Source: Staphylococcus pseudintermedius (GTDB lineage: Bacteria; Bacillota; Bacilli; Staphylococcales; Staphylococcaceae). From it: a DNA stretch of 64,000 nt. Below are positions 1 to 9,892 of this stretch, in pieces. Numbering within the stretch: position 1 is the stretch's first letter; the number at the start of each line of letters is the position of its first letter. The translations under genes and the position numbers were made by a program. The notes under the pieces are model-generated. The model made no database searches. It was given only the letters and a program-made list of their open reading frames with translations, and was not told the DNA's origin. Location: the NCBI RefSeq assembly GCF_001792775.2, contig NZ_MLGE02000005.1:118892-182891 (forward strand), read 5' to 3'.

Positions 1-85
1 CTTGATGTATATCAAGTGAAAAATCACGGATAATTGTTCTACTTCCAAATTTCTTCGTTATATGATTGATTTCAATTGCTTTCAT
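1..85 (-). CDS. ABC transporter ATP-binding protein, lactococcin 972 locus (partial)
   Basis: Only the first 28 codons lie in the window; the gene continues past the left edge. The visible N-terminus reads MKAIEINHITKKFGSR and then RTIIRDFSLDI, a typical start of an ABC ATPase before its Walker A loop. The ATG shares one base with the stop codon (TAATG) of the large membrane protein gene upstream, so the two are probably translationally coupled. In lactococcin-972-type loci a small ATPase of this kind follows the bacteriocin and the multi-TM immunity protein, which is the arrangement here. The ATPase identity rests on a short N-terminus plus context. Confidence 0.75.
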   Translation of the reverse strand, partial: MKAIEINHITKKFGSRTIIRDFSLDIHQ

Positions 86-2280
86 TATGATTTCTCCTTA
101 ATTGTAAGAAGTAATTGTTTAATATCATTACGCGACATATATAGGTAAAAAATGAGTAACTGAATCGCACCGTAAATTGTAATAGAAACAATCCCTGATT
201 TTGACGGCCAGAATAAAACGACAAGCATATCAATCGCCCAAATACTTAAAATCAAAATCATCGGAAGGCTGTACATTTTAAAGAAACTGAAGCCTAAAAA
301 TTTTGAAATATAAAGACGTTCATAATGTGTTAATCGATACACATAAGCCAATGATATGAGTAAAAGAATGGATAGCAATAATGCACCAACGATAAAACTA
401 CCAAACCAAACGATGGTTTCTGCTAAGTCTTTTTGAAGTCCATCAATAAAGACTTGAATAGGGACAAATTTCAGTTCATTGTCTGCCAAATGATATTGTT
501 CCAAGTAGCTTTTCGTAGTATAGTTTTCTGCTGTCTTTCGATCCTTAAACTTGATATAACTATTCAAATCATTACTTCTCAAACTTTCTGATTGCAAGTC
601 ATTCATATTTTCTGGTGTAATGATATAAATAATCGGATCTTTTACCATCACTTCGTCATTCGGGGTATTGTTCCAACTAAATATTTTTTGTTGAAAATGG
701 TAAGTTATAAATTTAAAACGATTTTCCTGATTATATGCAGTCGGAATATCATTTTCATTTCGTTCAGTTGACTCACTTTCTTTAATCCATTGTTCAAATT
801 TTTCTTTCTGCTGTTTCGTATAACTATCAGGAATTAAAAACACTTTTGTACCACTCTCAGCATTATCGATATATTGCTGTGCTACATTGAGGTGAATATT
901 CTTTAAATAATTAGGTGAAAATGTCATATACCAAAATGCTTTTTCTGGCACATTTTCATAAATCGCTTGCTCTCGATAATATTCAAGCAAGTCTTTATCA
1001 AAATATTCAGAATGCGCAATGAATACGTTAGCATCTTTCACGATAGATTGATACCAATGATAAATATCGCGATCTAGCGCATTAGATTTTCCAGCTATGG
1101 TCGAAAGATCTTCCCCTGTTTGCATATCTTTTAATGTATAGTAATTAGAAACATTTTCCCATTGTTTCGCAATCCGAAAATTTTGTACGACCTCTTTGAT
1201 TGGTTCATCTAAACGGACACTACCGAATACGAGTAAAATACTTAGAAGTACATAACCTAATGCGCCCATGCCATAGAGTGTACGGTGAGGCACTTTCCCT
1301 TTAATTGCATCTACCGGTTTCATTGAGAACACAGTCAACACCGCTATGCCAGTCATGAAGAGTGTGAGTGTTAAATTGATGACGCCACCTAAAAAGAAAT
1401 AAGACAGAACTTTTAATGTTATCGAATGCCAGCCACTCACATACCATAAAATAACTGCAAAAACAGGAATAATCAGGATTGAAAACACCACAAATTGACG
1501 CAACACTTTATTCGCAACTGCCCATTTTGACCACCCTAAAAGCGTTAAATGCCCTAAATTTTTAAGGTTCGCAACTGTAACAGCAATAAATAATATAAAC
1601 ACTGCTAACATCGTCATGATTAATAAACATGACAATACAACAGTGACTGTATTGTCCATTTTAGCAACGCCGCCATTAATCGTGGTCAAAGCCGTTTCAG
1701 ATTGATGCGTCACTACAGACAAAGCTTTGATCAACTGTTTGAATTGTTGTTCTGAACCATAAACTGTGTATGAGCCATTAATACTTTTTGTCGTATGAAT
1801 ATAAGACTGCAAATCGACAATAGAATGCCTTTTAGCAAAATATGGCGTATTGAATTCTTTAATGTTATGAATAGAACCATTAAAATCTCCAATCGTTGCT
1901 TTTTCATTTTTACTATTTAATAATTTTACTATATCCTGTTGTGACATGATTGTATGATCATACAGTTGAATTTCTGGAAATTGTTCCGCTTTACCTGTTA
2001 AACCAATCAATTCATGATTTGTCTCTTCATCAACCGTCGATGTCAAAATCAATAGTTCAGGAAACTGTTTTAATACATCCATGACATCTTCTTTTTGCTC
2101 GATGGTGATACGGTTTAAATAAAACTGATGCTGATTAGCCGAATTTTGTACCTCGTCCCATTTTTCATCATACCATTCATCCAAACGAAAAGTTGTCATC
2201 ATCAGAATAATGATGGCTTGTATAGCAACTAATGCAAAGATGAGATACCGTATCTTTCCTACTAATTGTATATTTTTCAT
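85..2280 (-). CDS. Bacteriocin-associated integral membrane protein (DUF1430-type, probable immunity/transport)
   Basis: 731 residues. One N-terminal membrane helix (about 10-28) is followed by a large extracytoplasmic region (to about 205), a cluster of helices (about 210-370, including ILFIAVTVANLKNLGHLTLLG), a second large external region and a C-terminal helix cluster (about 630-720). This FtsX/MacB-permease-like layout is that of the proteins found with lactococcin-972-type bacteriocins, where they are annotated as putative immunity proteins. The gene lies 19 bases downstream of the small bacteriocin gene and overlaps an ABC ATPase gene. Together they would form a membrane complex for self-protection or export. 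The immunity role is inferred from family and context. Confidence 0.82.
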   Translation of the reverse strand: MKNIQLVGKIRYLIFALVAIQAIIILMMTTFRLDEWYDEKWDEVQNSANQHQFYLNRITIEQKEDVMDVLKQFPELLILTSTVDEETNHELIGLTGKAEQFPEIQLYDHTIMSQQDIVKLLNSKNEKATIGDFNGSIHNIKEFNTPYFAKRHSIVDLQSYIHTTKSINGSYTVYGSEQQFKQLIKALSVVTHQSETALTTINGGVAKMDNTVTVVLSCLLIMTMLAVFILFIAVTVANLKNLGHLTLLGWSKWAVANKVLRQFVVFSILIIPVFAVILWYVSGWHSITLKVLSYFFLGGVINLTLTLFMTGIAVLTVFSMKPVDAIKGKVPHRTLYGMGALGYVLLSILLVFGSVRLDEPIKEVVQNFRIAKQWENVSNYYTLKDMQTGEDLSTIAGKSNALDRDIYHWYQSIVKDANVFIAHSEYFDKDLLEYYREQAIYENVPEKAFWYMTFSPNYLKNIHLNVAQQYIDNAESGTKVFLIPDSYTKQQKEKFEQWIKESESTERNENDIPTAYNQENRFKFITYHFQQKIFSWNNTPNDEVMVKDPIIYIITPENMNDLQSESLRSNDLNSYIKFKDRKTAENYTTKSYLEQYHLADNELKFVPIQVFIDGLQKDLAETIVWFGSFIVGALLLSILLLISLAYVYRLTHYERLYISKFLGFSFFKMYSLPMILILSIWAIDMLVVLFWPSKSGIVSITIYGAIQLLIFYLYMSRNDIKQLLLTIKEKS

Positions 2281-2299
2281 TTATTCTCACCTATTGTGC

Positions 2300-2518
2300 T
2301 TATCTACAATTCCAATAAGCTACAGCCGATCTCCATCCAACATATTGTTTTGCCACTGCTTTAACACCTGGTCTTTTCCAACCAGAAAAAGTTGAATTAG
2401 CCGTTGCCGAGTGTGTAAATCTACCTGTTTGAACTATAGAATAACTGTAAGTAAAAAACGTTCTTCCATACTCCCAATGTATTTTGACACCATGAAATGT
2501 TGGACTTTTTAATTTCAT
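2300..2518 (-). CDS. Lactococcin 972-like bacteriocin without signal peptide
   Basis: 72 residues from the ATG at 2518, which has AGAGGTGG as its ribosome binding site; an in-frame GTG three codons upstream is less likely because it falls inside that site. The body resembles lactococcin 972: an aromatic WEYGRTFFTYSYS segment, a HSATANST motif (compare THSATV in lactococcin 972), a glycine/valine/alanine stretch, and an aromatic end, AVAYWNCR. Family members normally carry a Sec signal peptide of about 25 residues; this one starts almost directly with the mature-like part. Lactococcin 972 acts on lipid II. Either the leader has been lost and the gene is decaying, or the peptide leaves the cell another way. 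Confidence 0.72.
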   Translation of the reverse strand: MKLKSPTFHGVKIHWEYGRTFFTYSYSIVQTGRFTHSATANSTFSGWKRPGVKAVAKQYVGWRSAVAYWNCR

Positions 2519-2543
2519 ATTTTCCACCTCTTAAAATAGAATT

Positions 2544-2590
2544 AATAAGCGCTTACATTGACACTATACTACATTATCCACTAAAGTAAA
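2544..2590 (-). promoter_or_regulatory. Candidate promoter and cre-like palindrome for the bacteriocin locus
   Basis: Reading on the minus strand, TTTACT (2590-2585), a 16-bp spacer and TATAGT (2568-2563) form a plausible sigma-A promoter. Just downstream, ATGTAAGCGCTTATT (2558-2544) is centred on AAGCGCTT and resembles a CcpA catabolite-responsive element, with two mismatches at one end. A site there would overlap the transcription start, a position expected for repression. Both calls rest on inspection only. Confidence 0.4.
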
Positions 2591-2666
2591 TAATTATTTT
2601 ATTTAGTTTAAAATTATATTAGGATTCAAGCAACTTTATAGTCGTATACCTTTGTCAAACACATAA

Positions 2667-2706
2667 AAGCCATTAATTATTCACAGCAAATGAATTTTAA
2701 TGGCTT
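2667..2706 (-). terminator. Hairpin terminator after the Cof-type phosphatase gene
   Basis: AAGCCATTAA and TTAATGGCTT are perfect complements enclosing a second small stem (ATTCA/TGAAT). The minus-strand side runs into TTTTATGTGTTT. It sits 30 bases past the stop of the HAD gene at 2737. Confidence 0.6.
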
Positions 2707-2736
2707 CATAAATCGTATTTACTTATTTTTAAAACT

Positions 2737-3603
2737 TTACTCTTCTTTCCCTAATGCACGATAGATGGCTTTGGCAACACCGCTGTTTTCATTCGAATCT
2801 GTCACAAATGTTGCAATATCTTTCAATTCTGGCAAGGCATTTTCCATTGCGACGGCAACACCAGCACGTTCTAACATCGATTTATCATTTAAGTTATCGC
2901 CAACTGCCATCGTATCCGCCATATCGATACCGAGTTGTTCAGCAATGGCTTGTAAGGCTAGCCCTTTTTGTGCATCAATATGTGTAATTTCAATGTTACC
3001 GAGTGACGATGAGGAAACTGCTAAGTTGCTACTTTCTGATAATTGTTTTTTCACACGCTCAATTTTAGCTAAATCTTTGTCGTACGCCAAAACTTTCATG
3101 ATAAGTTCACCAGGTACAGATTCGATTTTGTCATAATTATCAACGACTTTTAATGTTCCAAGATCGATGCGATGTTGAATATGCTTTCTGATTTTCTCTA
3201 CATCGCCTTTTTGACCTGAGTGTTTCGCAATATCTAAATATATGGCTAAATCTTTTTCGGGGTCTTCTGTATAAATACCAAAGTTCGTATACACTTGATA
3301 GTACATATTCTCATTGTTTAATGTTTGTCGAATGCGTTGGTACAAACCGTGATTCAAACTGGACGTATGTACAATGTCAAAACTTTCATCTCGCACTTCT
3401 GCACCGTTCAAACAAATATATGGTACTTTTAACCCTGTCGGAATAATTGGATCGTTTGCTTCATAAAATGCACGTCCAGTCGCAATGACCACTGTCACTC
3501 CTTGAGACTGCGCATATTGAATCGCCTCAACATTTTCTTTTGATACTTCATGAGCTGCATTCAACAATGTCCCATCCATATCTGTTGCTATCAGTTTCAC
3601 CAT
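2737..3603 (-). CDS. Cof-type HAD-superfamily sugar-phosphate phosphatase
   Basis: 288 residues from the ATG at 3603, preceded by GAGAGGG. HAD motif I, IATDMDGTLL, is at residues 5-14 with both catalytic aspartates; motif II threonine lies in VVIATGR; motif III and IV are a lysine near MKVLAYDK and GDNLNDKSM(L). The large C2-type cap domain in the middle (about 85-195) marks the Cof/YidA subfamily, soluble phosphatases acting on sugar phosphates or flavin/pyridoxal phosphates. The exact substrate cannot be read from sequence. It is apparently monocistronic, with a hairpin terminator behind it. Confidence 0.88.
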   Translation of the reverse strand: MVKLIATDMDGTLLNAAHEVSKENVEAIQYAQSQGVTVVIATGRAFYEANDPIIPTGLKVPYICLNGAEVRDESFDIVHTSSLNHGLYQRIRQTLNNENMYYQVYTNFGIYTEDPEKDLAIYLDIAKHSGQKGDVEKIRKHIQHRIDLGTLKVVDNYDKIESVPGELIMKVLAYDKDLAKIERVKKQLSESSNLAVSSSSLGNIEITHIDAQKGLALQAIAEQLGIDMADTMAVGDNLNDKSMLERAGVAVAMENALPELKDIATFVTDSNENSGVAKAIYRALGKEE

Positions 3604-3764
3604 CTTTATCCCTCTCTCTACTTTTCGTTCTTCCTTTACTCGTTTTAAATATAATCTCATTTTAACAAAGTTACATAAGGAAGTACCGTAAAATGAATTC
3701 CTATCACGCTTCTTACCATTCGCTCATATAGAGAAATCACACTTTGAAATGGTAAAACAATAAC

Positions 3765-4250
<486 letters not shown>

Positions 4251-4307
4251 TCACTTATGTTAAAATTTATAATACTGAATAAATAAAATAATACTGGAGC
4301 GAAATAT

Positions 4308-4931
4308 ATGAAAAAACCGTTTATCGCAATTGAAGGTCCTATAGGCGTTGGCAAATCTTCATTAGCACACCAGTTGAGTCAATCTTATCACTTTTATGAA
4401 GCGAAAGAAATTGTCGGTGAAAACCCCTATTTGTCAGATTTTTATAGTGATATTTCGAAATGGAGTTTTCAAACTGAGATGTTCTTTTTATGCCACCGTT
4501 ACAAAGATTATCAAGACCTTGCAGAACACACAGATGGTATAGTCAGTGACTATCATATTTATAAAAATAAAATCTTTGCACGTAATACGTTAAATGATGC
4601 AGAATACGATAAATTTTCAAGAATTTACGATATTTTAACAGAAGATCTCATCTCACCAGATTTTACGGTCATTTTAGATGCAGATTTAAGTGTACTCAAA
4701 CAACGTATCGCTAAACGTGATCGTAGTTTTGAAGCCAATATTCAAGATAGTTATCTATTGAAATTAAAAGAAGATTATGCAAATTACTACCATTCTTTAA
4801 AAAGCGAAGGACATGCAGTGTTATGGGTGGATACGACCGACCTTGACTTTGTCCAAAATGAAGCAGATTATACATATGTATTTAACCAAATTAATGAACT
4901 CATTGGAGGCCATAATCATGAATCAATATAA
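4308..4931 (+). CDS. dgk: Deoxynucleoside kinase (deoxyguanosine kinase-type)
   Basis: 207 residues, with GGAGCG before the ATG. P-loop GPIGVGKSS at residues 9-17; EIVGENPYLSDFY and the DYHIYKNKIFA stretch (in place of DRS) are the substrate and lid elements of the dNK/thymidine kinase-2-like family; the LID arginines lie in RIAKRDRSFE. It phosphorylates purine deoxynucleosides for salvage. It overlaps the next kinase gene by 14 bases, so the pair is an operon producing complementary kinases, as the dgk/dck pair of Bacillus. The guanosine preference is inferred from this pairing and order. Confidence 0.85.
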   Translation: MKKPFIAIEGPIGVGKSSLAHQLSQSYHFYEAKEIVGENPYLSDFYSDISKWSFQTEMFFLCHRYKDYQDLAEHTDGIVSDYHIYKNKIFARNTLNDAEYDKFSRIYDILTEDLISPDFTVILDADLSVLKQRIAKRDRSFEANIQDSYLLKLKEDYANYYHSLKSEGHAVLWVDTTDLDFVQNEADYTYVFNQINELIGGHNHESI

Positions 4932-5583
4932 TATACCCTCAAACGCGATTATTACCATTGCCGGTACTGTCGGCGTTGGCAAATCATCTTTAACCCGCGC
5001 AATAGCAGAAAAACTTAATTTTAGAACATCTTATGAAAATGTAGAACATAATCCCTATTTAGATAAATTTTATCATGATTTCAAACGTTGGAGCTTTCAT
5101 TTACAGATGTACTTTTTAGCAGAACGCTTTAAAGAGCAAAAACGTATGTTTGAGTATGGGGGTGGCTTTGTTCAAGACCGTTCAATTTATGAAGATGTCG
5201 ATATCTTTGCAAAGATGCATGTAGAACAAGGTACGATGACGCCTGAAGATTTTAAAACATACTCCAACCTTTTTGAAGCAATGGTGTTAACACCCTATTT
5301 CCCTAAACCTGACGTCCTCATTTACCTCGAGTCAGATTATGAAGCAGTTCTTGAACGCATCCAAGCACGTGGGCGTCAAATGGAAATCGAAACAAATCCT
5401 GAATATTGGGAAATGCTGTTCCAACGTTATGAGAATTGGATTAACCAATTTAATGCTTGTCCTGTTGTTCGTGTAAATATTAATGAATATGATTTATTGA
5501 GTCACCCTGAATCGGTCGATGTGGTATTGAAAAAAATCGGTCATGTAATCCATACCTATAGACAAGTCGATCAACGTTCATAA
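4918..5583 (+). CDS. Deoxynucleoside kinase (deoxyadenosine/deoxycytidine kinase-type)
   Basis: 221 residues from the ATG at 4918, which follows GGAGGC; a longer open frame upstream only reads the neighbour's sequence in another phase. P-loop GTVGVGKSS is near residue 15. The DRSIYED motif (catalytic DRS) is at about 81-87, and the lid arginine cluster is ERIQARGRQME. It belongs to the same family as the gene in front, from which it arose by duplication, and is probably the dAdo/dCyd-specific partner. The genes are translationally coupled by a 14-base overlap. Confidence 0.85.
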   Translation: MNQYNIPSNAIITIAGTVGVGKSSLTRAIAEKLNFRTSYENVEHNPYLDKFYHDFKRWSFHLQMYFLAERFKEQKRMFEYGGGFVQDRSIYEDVDIFAKMHVEQGTMTPEDFKTYSNLFEAMVLTPYFPKPDVLIYLESDYEAVLERIQARGRQMEIETNPEYWEMLFQRYENWINQFNACPVVRVNINEYDLLSHPESVDVVLKKIGHVIHTYRQVDQRS

Positions 5584-5611
5584 ATGTTTTAATCAACGGG
5601 TCTTTGTGGCC

Positions 5612-5895
5612 GACATATTGCGGCTCGCGTTCCTAGTTGGTTCACTTCAACTAAAATCGACTTAATTGAAGCGTACATGAGATGGAGGCCGAATTGGGTT
5701 TTAGGGCAGTACAAAAACCTCATGTGTAATAAAGAAATCGACGTACTGCCCCCGCAAGGCGAACTAGACTTCTCAAATGCAAAGTGCTTGAGAGATTAGA
5801 CAGCTACTGCGTTAAACATCAGTCACTATTAAACATCAGAAATCGCGTTAAGCCTTTGTTTTGGCCCTCAGGAATCTCACCTCGCTTTGTAGTCG
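5612..5895. repeat. Dispersed intergenic repeat, copy 1
   Basis: A GC-richer stretch of about 280 bp behind the kinase operon that recurs in diverged form at 16700-16980. Shared words in the same order include CGCGTTCC, a GCAGTACA block followed by CTCAT, a CTGCC(C/T)CCGCA block, CAGCTACTGCG, TAAACA, CACTATTAAA and CCCTCAGGA. An inner TCTCAA...TTGAGA stem is seen around 5775-5793. It holds no credible reading frame. It resembles the dispersed intergenic repeats known from staphylococcal genomes, but I cannot assign it to a named family. Confidence 0.6.
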
Positions 5896-6031
5896 CTATT
5901 CTACAGCTCTTTATTAATGCTTGCCCCTTTATCATTTTAAACATTTCTAAATCAAATATGTAAGAAGGAGGAAATAACTTTTGAAGATATCGTCTTTCTT
6001 TTATTTATTCAAACACTCAGATTGTAAAATG

Positions 6032-6059
6032 AACAGGCTGGAAGATTTTCCAGCCTGTT
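6032..6059 (+). terminator. Strong 12-bp hairpin terminator
   Basis: AACAGGCTGGAA and TTCCAGCCTGTT are perfect complements around a 4-base loop, followed on the plus strand by TTCTTT. It lies between the plus-strand kinase operon and the convergent HAD gene and could serve both. Confidence 0.75.
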
Positions 6060-6135
6060 TTCTTTACGAATCTGTTTTGAATGTCCACCTCACTACATAC
6101 GAAATGAAAGCAACACGCAATTTTATTGGCTTGAT

Positions 6136-6834
6136 TTATTTTGCTTTGGGCAAAACGTTTTCCAATAAACCGACGTGGTCAATGACGACATCTGCCGCTT
6201 CAAACTTCGCCTCTTGTCCTAATCCTGTACGGACGCCTACATTCAGCGCACTTTTCATATTTTTACCGGTCAACATATCATTATCTGTGTCGCCCACCAT
6301 TATTACATCTTCTCCACGCACACCGCGATTCCATAATGGCTGAAGTAAACGAATATCCGGCTTTTCATACTGTCCATCATTCGTTGAGATGACCATATCA
6401 AATACATCCGTTAATTGCGTTTCTTCCAAAAATTGCGTCACGCCTGTATGATTATCACTAGTTACGATGCCTAACGCGTAACCTTGTGCCTTTAAACGTT
6501 GCATTAACGATGCTACACCTTCATAAAGGTTGATTTCAGGTACACGTTGACTGATTAAAGTTTGACTACGTTGTGCGACCCAATCAGTAATATTTTCATT
6601 CGTAAACTGTTGAAGAACTGCAATTAAATCTTTCAACGTCCCCCCATTCATGACACTATTCACTTCGAACCGTTCATCTTTAATCCCGATTGCCTGATAT
6701 ACTGCTAGACGATCTTCAAGCTTAAAATGGTCACAGATATCATTAACTAATTGTATCCCTATTTTTGTCCAACTATCATCAAAATGTATCAGCGTTCCAT
6801 CTTTATCAAATAAAATCCACTTCGGTGAAATCAT
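6136..6834 (-). CDS. HAD-IA family hydrolase (phosphoglycolate phosphatase-like)
   Basis: 232 residues, with GGAGGC seven bases before the ATG. Motif I is FDKDGTL (residues 9-15), where the position of the first aspartate partner fits phosphatases; motif II is IVTSDN near residue 125; motif III is a lysine in YEKPDI; motif IV is MVGDTDNDM. The short helical cap (about 20-90) places it in the C1-cap Gph/PpaX group. The substrate is unknown. Monocistronic, facing the strong hairpin at 6032. Confidence 0.85.
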   Translation of the reverse strand: MISPKWILFDKDGTLIHFDDSWTKIGIQLVNDICDHFKLEDRLAVYQAIGIKDERFEVNSVMNGGTLKDLIAVLQQFTNENITDWVAQRSQTLISQRVPEINLYEGVASLMQRLKAQGYALGIVTSDNHTGVTQFLEETQLTDVFDMVISTNDGQYEKPDIRLLQPLWNRGVRGEDVIMVGDTDNDMLTGKNMKSALNVGVRTGLGQEAKFEAADVVIDHVGLLENVLPKAK

Positions 6835-7071
6835 TTTTTTGCCTCCATTTATGTCTTTGTATCAAACTAAAAGTGAAAAAATAACGCATTGACTTTCCAA
6901 AAAGACTCTCTTGAATCATTCCATCACATTCTACTATTTCTTATGTTACAAAATCTATCTATTAATGCAAATAACATCTCAACATTTATTCAATTTTTCA
7001 TAAACAGTTAAGAATCATTTAATTTTTTTATTTTATATATGATGTAAAATAAAATAGAAGGAGTGATGAAC

Positions 7072-8064
7072 ATGAAAAAATTAAAACAAAAAAAACGATT
7101 AACATCACTATTATTAGCCACTACAATGCTTTTAGGTATCATGAATACTGGCGTTAGCCATGCTGCTTCAGACGAAAATCAAGCGGAATTAAAATTAGCG
7201 ACGCACAATGTTTATATGCTTTCTGGTTTCCTTTATCCTAACTGGGGGCAAAGTAAGCGTGCAGATTTAATTTCAAAATCTAAATATATACAAGATAATG
7301 ATGTCGTAATTTTCAATGAAGCATTCTATCCTGCTTCAGCAAATCAACTGTTCAATAATCTAAAATCTTCTTATCCTTATCAAACTGCGGTACTTGGCCG
7401 TTCCACTTCAGGATGGGACCGCACTGAAGGTCATTATTCAAGTACGACTTTTGAAAATGGTGGTGTTGCTATCGTAAGTAAATACCCTATTAGAGAGCGA
7501 ATTCAACATATCTTCCAGCACGGATGCGGCTTTGATAATGATAGTAATAAAGGCTTTGTCTATACTAAAATTGAAAAAAATGGAAAATTCGTTCACGTTA
7601 TCGGTACACACACACAATCTGAGGATACACGCTGCTCAGTAGGTCAAGATAGAGCAATTAGAGCTGAACAAATGAAAGAAATTAGCAATTTTGTAAAAAG
7701 TAAAAATATCCCTAAAGATGAAGTAGTTTACATCGGTGGTGATATGAATGTAAATAAAAATGCTGGAAATGGTGAATTCCAAGACATGTTGAAAAACTTA
7801 AATGTCAGCGATGTAACTTATACAGGTCATTCAAGCACATGGGATCCTCAATCTAACTCAATTGCCAAATACAATTATCCTAATAGTGCGCCAGAGTATT
7901 TAGACTATATTTTTGTAGATAAAGACCATCGCCAACCAGGCCAACTCATTAATGAAGCTGTAGCTGAAAAATCACCAACTTGGGATGTTTATAAATTCCC
8001 ATACCTTTATGTCTACAATGACTACTCTGATCACTATCCAGTAAAAGCGTATAGTAAGTCATAG
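7072..8064 (+). CDS. hlb: Beta-haemolysin, secreted neutral sphingomyelinase C
   Basis: 330 residues from the ATG at 7072, eight bases after GGAG; two upstream in-frame starts sit in or against that site. A signal peptide (KKLKQKKR, a hydrophobic core, cleavage near SHAA) precedes an exonuclease/endonuclease/phosphatase-fold domain. Active-site elements visible are ATHNVYML, FNEAFYP (metal-binding glutamate), the GTHTQSED loop with a disulphide-type pair C150/C185, GGDMNVN, and the catalytic SDHYPV at the C-terminus. The length equals S. aureus Hlb. It hydrolyses sphingomyelin of host membranes. The gene is intact, with no prophage inside it. Confidence 0.96.
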   Translation: MKKLKQKKRLTSLLLATTMLLGIMNTGVSHAASDENQAELKLATHNVYMLSGFLYPNWGQSKRADLISKSKYIQDNDVVIFNEAFYPASANQLFNNLKSSYPYQTAVLGRSTSGWDRTEGHYSSTTFENGGVAIVSKYPIRERIQHIFQHGCGFDNDSNKGFVYTKIEKNGKFVHVIGTHTQSEDTRCSVGQDRAIRAEQMKEISNFVKSKNIPKDEVVYIGGDMNVNKNAGNGEFQDMLKNLNVSDVTYTGHSSTWDPQSNSIAKYNYPNSAPEYLDYIFVDKDHRQPGQLINEAVAEKSPTWDVYKFPYLYVYNDYSDHYPVKAYSKS

Positions 8065-8180
8065 AAAGTTTAATAGTCGTATTGACTCTCATAGACTGTG
8101 GTTATAGGATTAACCCATAAATATACTCACAATACCTTTACTAGTAACAAAACAAGAATAAATAACATACCCGTATATAA

Positions 8181-8216
8181 CCGAGATGTTTCGCCATCCA
8201 TCACGAAGCATCTCGG
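8181..8216 (+). terminator. Terminator after hlb
   Basis: CCGAGATG pairs with CATCTCGG, with an additional TTCG/CGAA inner stem, followed by CTTTATATTGC. It lies 117 bases behind hlb. Confidence 0.65.
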
Positions 8217-8730
8217 CTTTATATTGCTTAAAAGTATTTAGAAAATGTCATTGAATGGCATAGATAAAGGTATGCTTACTATTTAAATACACTAAAATCA
8301 CCTTTAAAAAATTTAGGCTCTTTCCTATTTCAGTCAGACGGGGAATCATGTGTCCTGTTTTGAATATAAAAAGAGCGCAATGCTTTCCTCCACTACTCGT
8401 AATTAAAAAAATCATGCGCGTATAGCTCACATTATGTCGATTTCACTAGAGTTTTATCACTTATAAAGAGAAGGTTGAAGAACAGAAATACAAAGTAGCT
8501 GTATTTTTATTTTACCTTCATCCAATGATTATCCTTAAAACTTAATAACGGATGATTTCAAACGTGTATAGAACATTGATGTTAAGATGATTTTTATGAT
8601 TGCAGAAAGCACCACATATCAATGCGCAAACCATCTTCAATCATTTTAATAGCGTTTAGGTTTTAAGTCGAGTTCTGAATTGGACTCGGGTAAAACAGTC
8701 ATGAACTGTATTGATAAAATGCTTAAAAAA
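8217..8730. other. Gene-free stretch between hlb and ilvE
   Basis: About 500 bases without a convincing gene. The longest frame (minus, 8248-8430, 60 codons) lacks a ribosome binding site and resembles nothing I know. I see no repeat or RNA signature here. It could be relic sequence. Confidence 0.5.
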
Positions 8731-8760
8731 CTAGAAACCCCGTCATATCAGGATTCCTAG
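8731..8760 (-). terminator. Terminator after ilvE
   Basis: CTAG-AAACC pairs imperfectly with GGATTCCTAG; the minus-strand side continues with TTTTTTAAG. It is 13 bases past the ilvE stop. Confidence 0.65.
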
Positions 8761-8773
8761 CTTTTCATTGTTA

Positions 8774-9856
8774 TTATCTTTCATAATGCGGAACCACAAC
8801 GCGCCAACCGTGTGGATCCTCTAATTGTCCACTTTGAATGCCTGTATAATGATCATATAGTTTTTGCGTAATTGGACCTGTTTCATTATTATTAATCACG
8901 ATTTCTTCTTCTCTATATTGCAACGTACCCACTGGCGAGATAACAGCGGCCGTACCTGTACCAAATACTTCTGTCAAGGCACCGCTTTGATGTAATTCAT
9001 ACAATTCATCAATAGAAATACGGCGTTCTTCAGTTTCATAGCCTAATGATGCAGCTAATTCTAATACTGTTTTACGCGTAATACCAGGTAAAATACTACC
9101 ATTTAATGACGGTGTGACCACTTTCCCATCAATGACGAAGAAGATGTTCATGCTTCCCACTTCTTCCACATATTTTTGCTCCACACCATCTAACCATAAC
9201 ACTTGGTCAAAGCCGAGTTGATTTGCGTTGGCTTGGGCGAGTAAGCTTGCTGCATAGTTGCCAGCTACTTTTGCAAATCCGACACCGCCACGTACTGCAC
9301 GTACATACTCATCTTCTACGTAAATTTTCGTTGGACGTAATGAATCTCCGCCATAATATGAACCAGATGGCGATAAAATGATTAATAAGCGATACTCATG
9401 TGAAGGATGCACCCCAAGAGCGCCTTGTGTAGCGAAAACAAATGGTCGAATATAGAGCGATTGACCTTCTCCACTCGGCACCCAATCACGATCGATATCG
9501 ACGAGTTGTTTTAATCCTTCTAATAATAACGCCTCATCAATTTCCGGCATTTTTAAGCGTTCTAATGATTGATTAATTCGTTTAAAGTTTTCCTCAGGTC
9601 TAAACAAGACAACTTCGCCATCATGCTTATATGCTTTTAATCCTTCAAAAACAGCTTGTCCGTAATGGAGACTTTGTGCAGCTGGTGACAGTTCAATTGG
9701 ACCATAAGGAATAATCTTTAAATCGTGCCATCCTTCTGCTGTTGAGTATTCAAAACTTAACATGTAATCGGTAAAGACTTCACCAAAAGTGAGTTGATTC
9801 AAATCAGGCTTTTCTTTTAATGTTTGGCTCACTTTTAATTCGATTTTTTCTGACAT
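8774..9856 (-). CDS. ilvE: Branched-chain amino acid aminotransferase
   Basis: 360 residues from the ATG at 9856, preceded by GGGAGGAAT. A class IV PLP-dependent aminotransferase that interconverts Leu/Ile/Val and their 2-keto acids. Recognisable are [13 protein letters not shown] (residues about 65-77), YIRPFVFAT, the PLP lysine in [13 protein letters not shown], the phosphate-binding [18 protein letters not shown], and [15 protein letters not shown]. Full length for the type II (long) IlvE of Firmicutes. The gene stands alone with its own promoter and a CodY-like site, which fits control by amino acid supply. Confidence 0.95.
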   Translation of the reverse strand: MSEKIELKVSQTLKEKPDLNQLTFGEVFTDYMLSFEYSTAEGWHDLKIIPYGPIELSPAAQSLHYGQAVFEGLKAYKHDGEVVLFRPEENFKRINQSLERLKMPEIDEALLLEGLKQLVDIDRDWVPSGEGQSLYIRPFVFATQGALGVHPSHEYRLLIILSPSGSYYGGDSLRPTKIYVEDEYVRAVRGGVGFAKVAGNYAASLLAQANANQLGFDQVLWLDGVEQKYVEEVGSMNIFFVIDGKVVTPSLNGSILPGITRKTVLELAASLGYETEERRISIDELYELHQSGALTEVFGTGTAAVISPVGTLQYREEEIVINNNETGPITQKLYDHYTGIQSGQLEDPHGWRVVVPHYER

Positions 9857-9892
9857 GATTATTCCTCCCATATGTAAAATATAATATTAACC

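Noticed and set aside
7063..7071. Upstream GTG and ATG starts for hlb
   Set aside because: They fall in or directly against the GGAG ribosome binding site; the ATG at 7072 has correct spacing and gives the usual 330 residues.
8248..8430. A 60-codon minus-strand frame in the hlb-ilvE gap
   Set aside because: No ribosome binding site, no recognisable domain; left as gene-free sequence.
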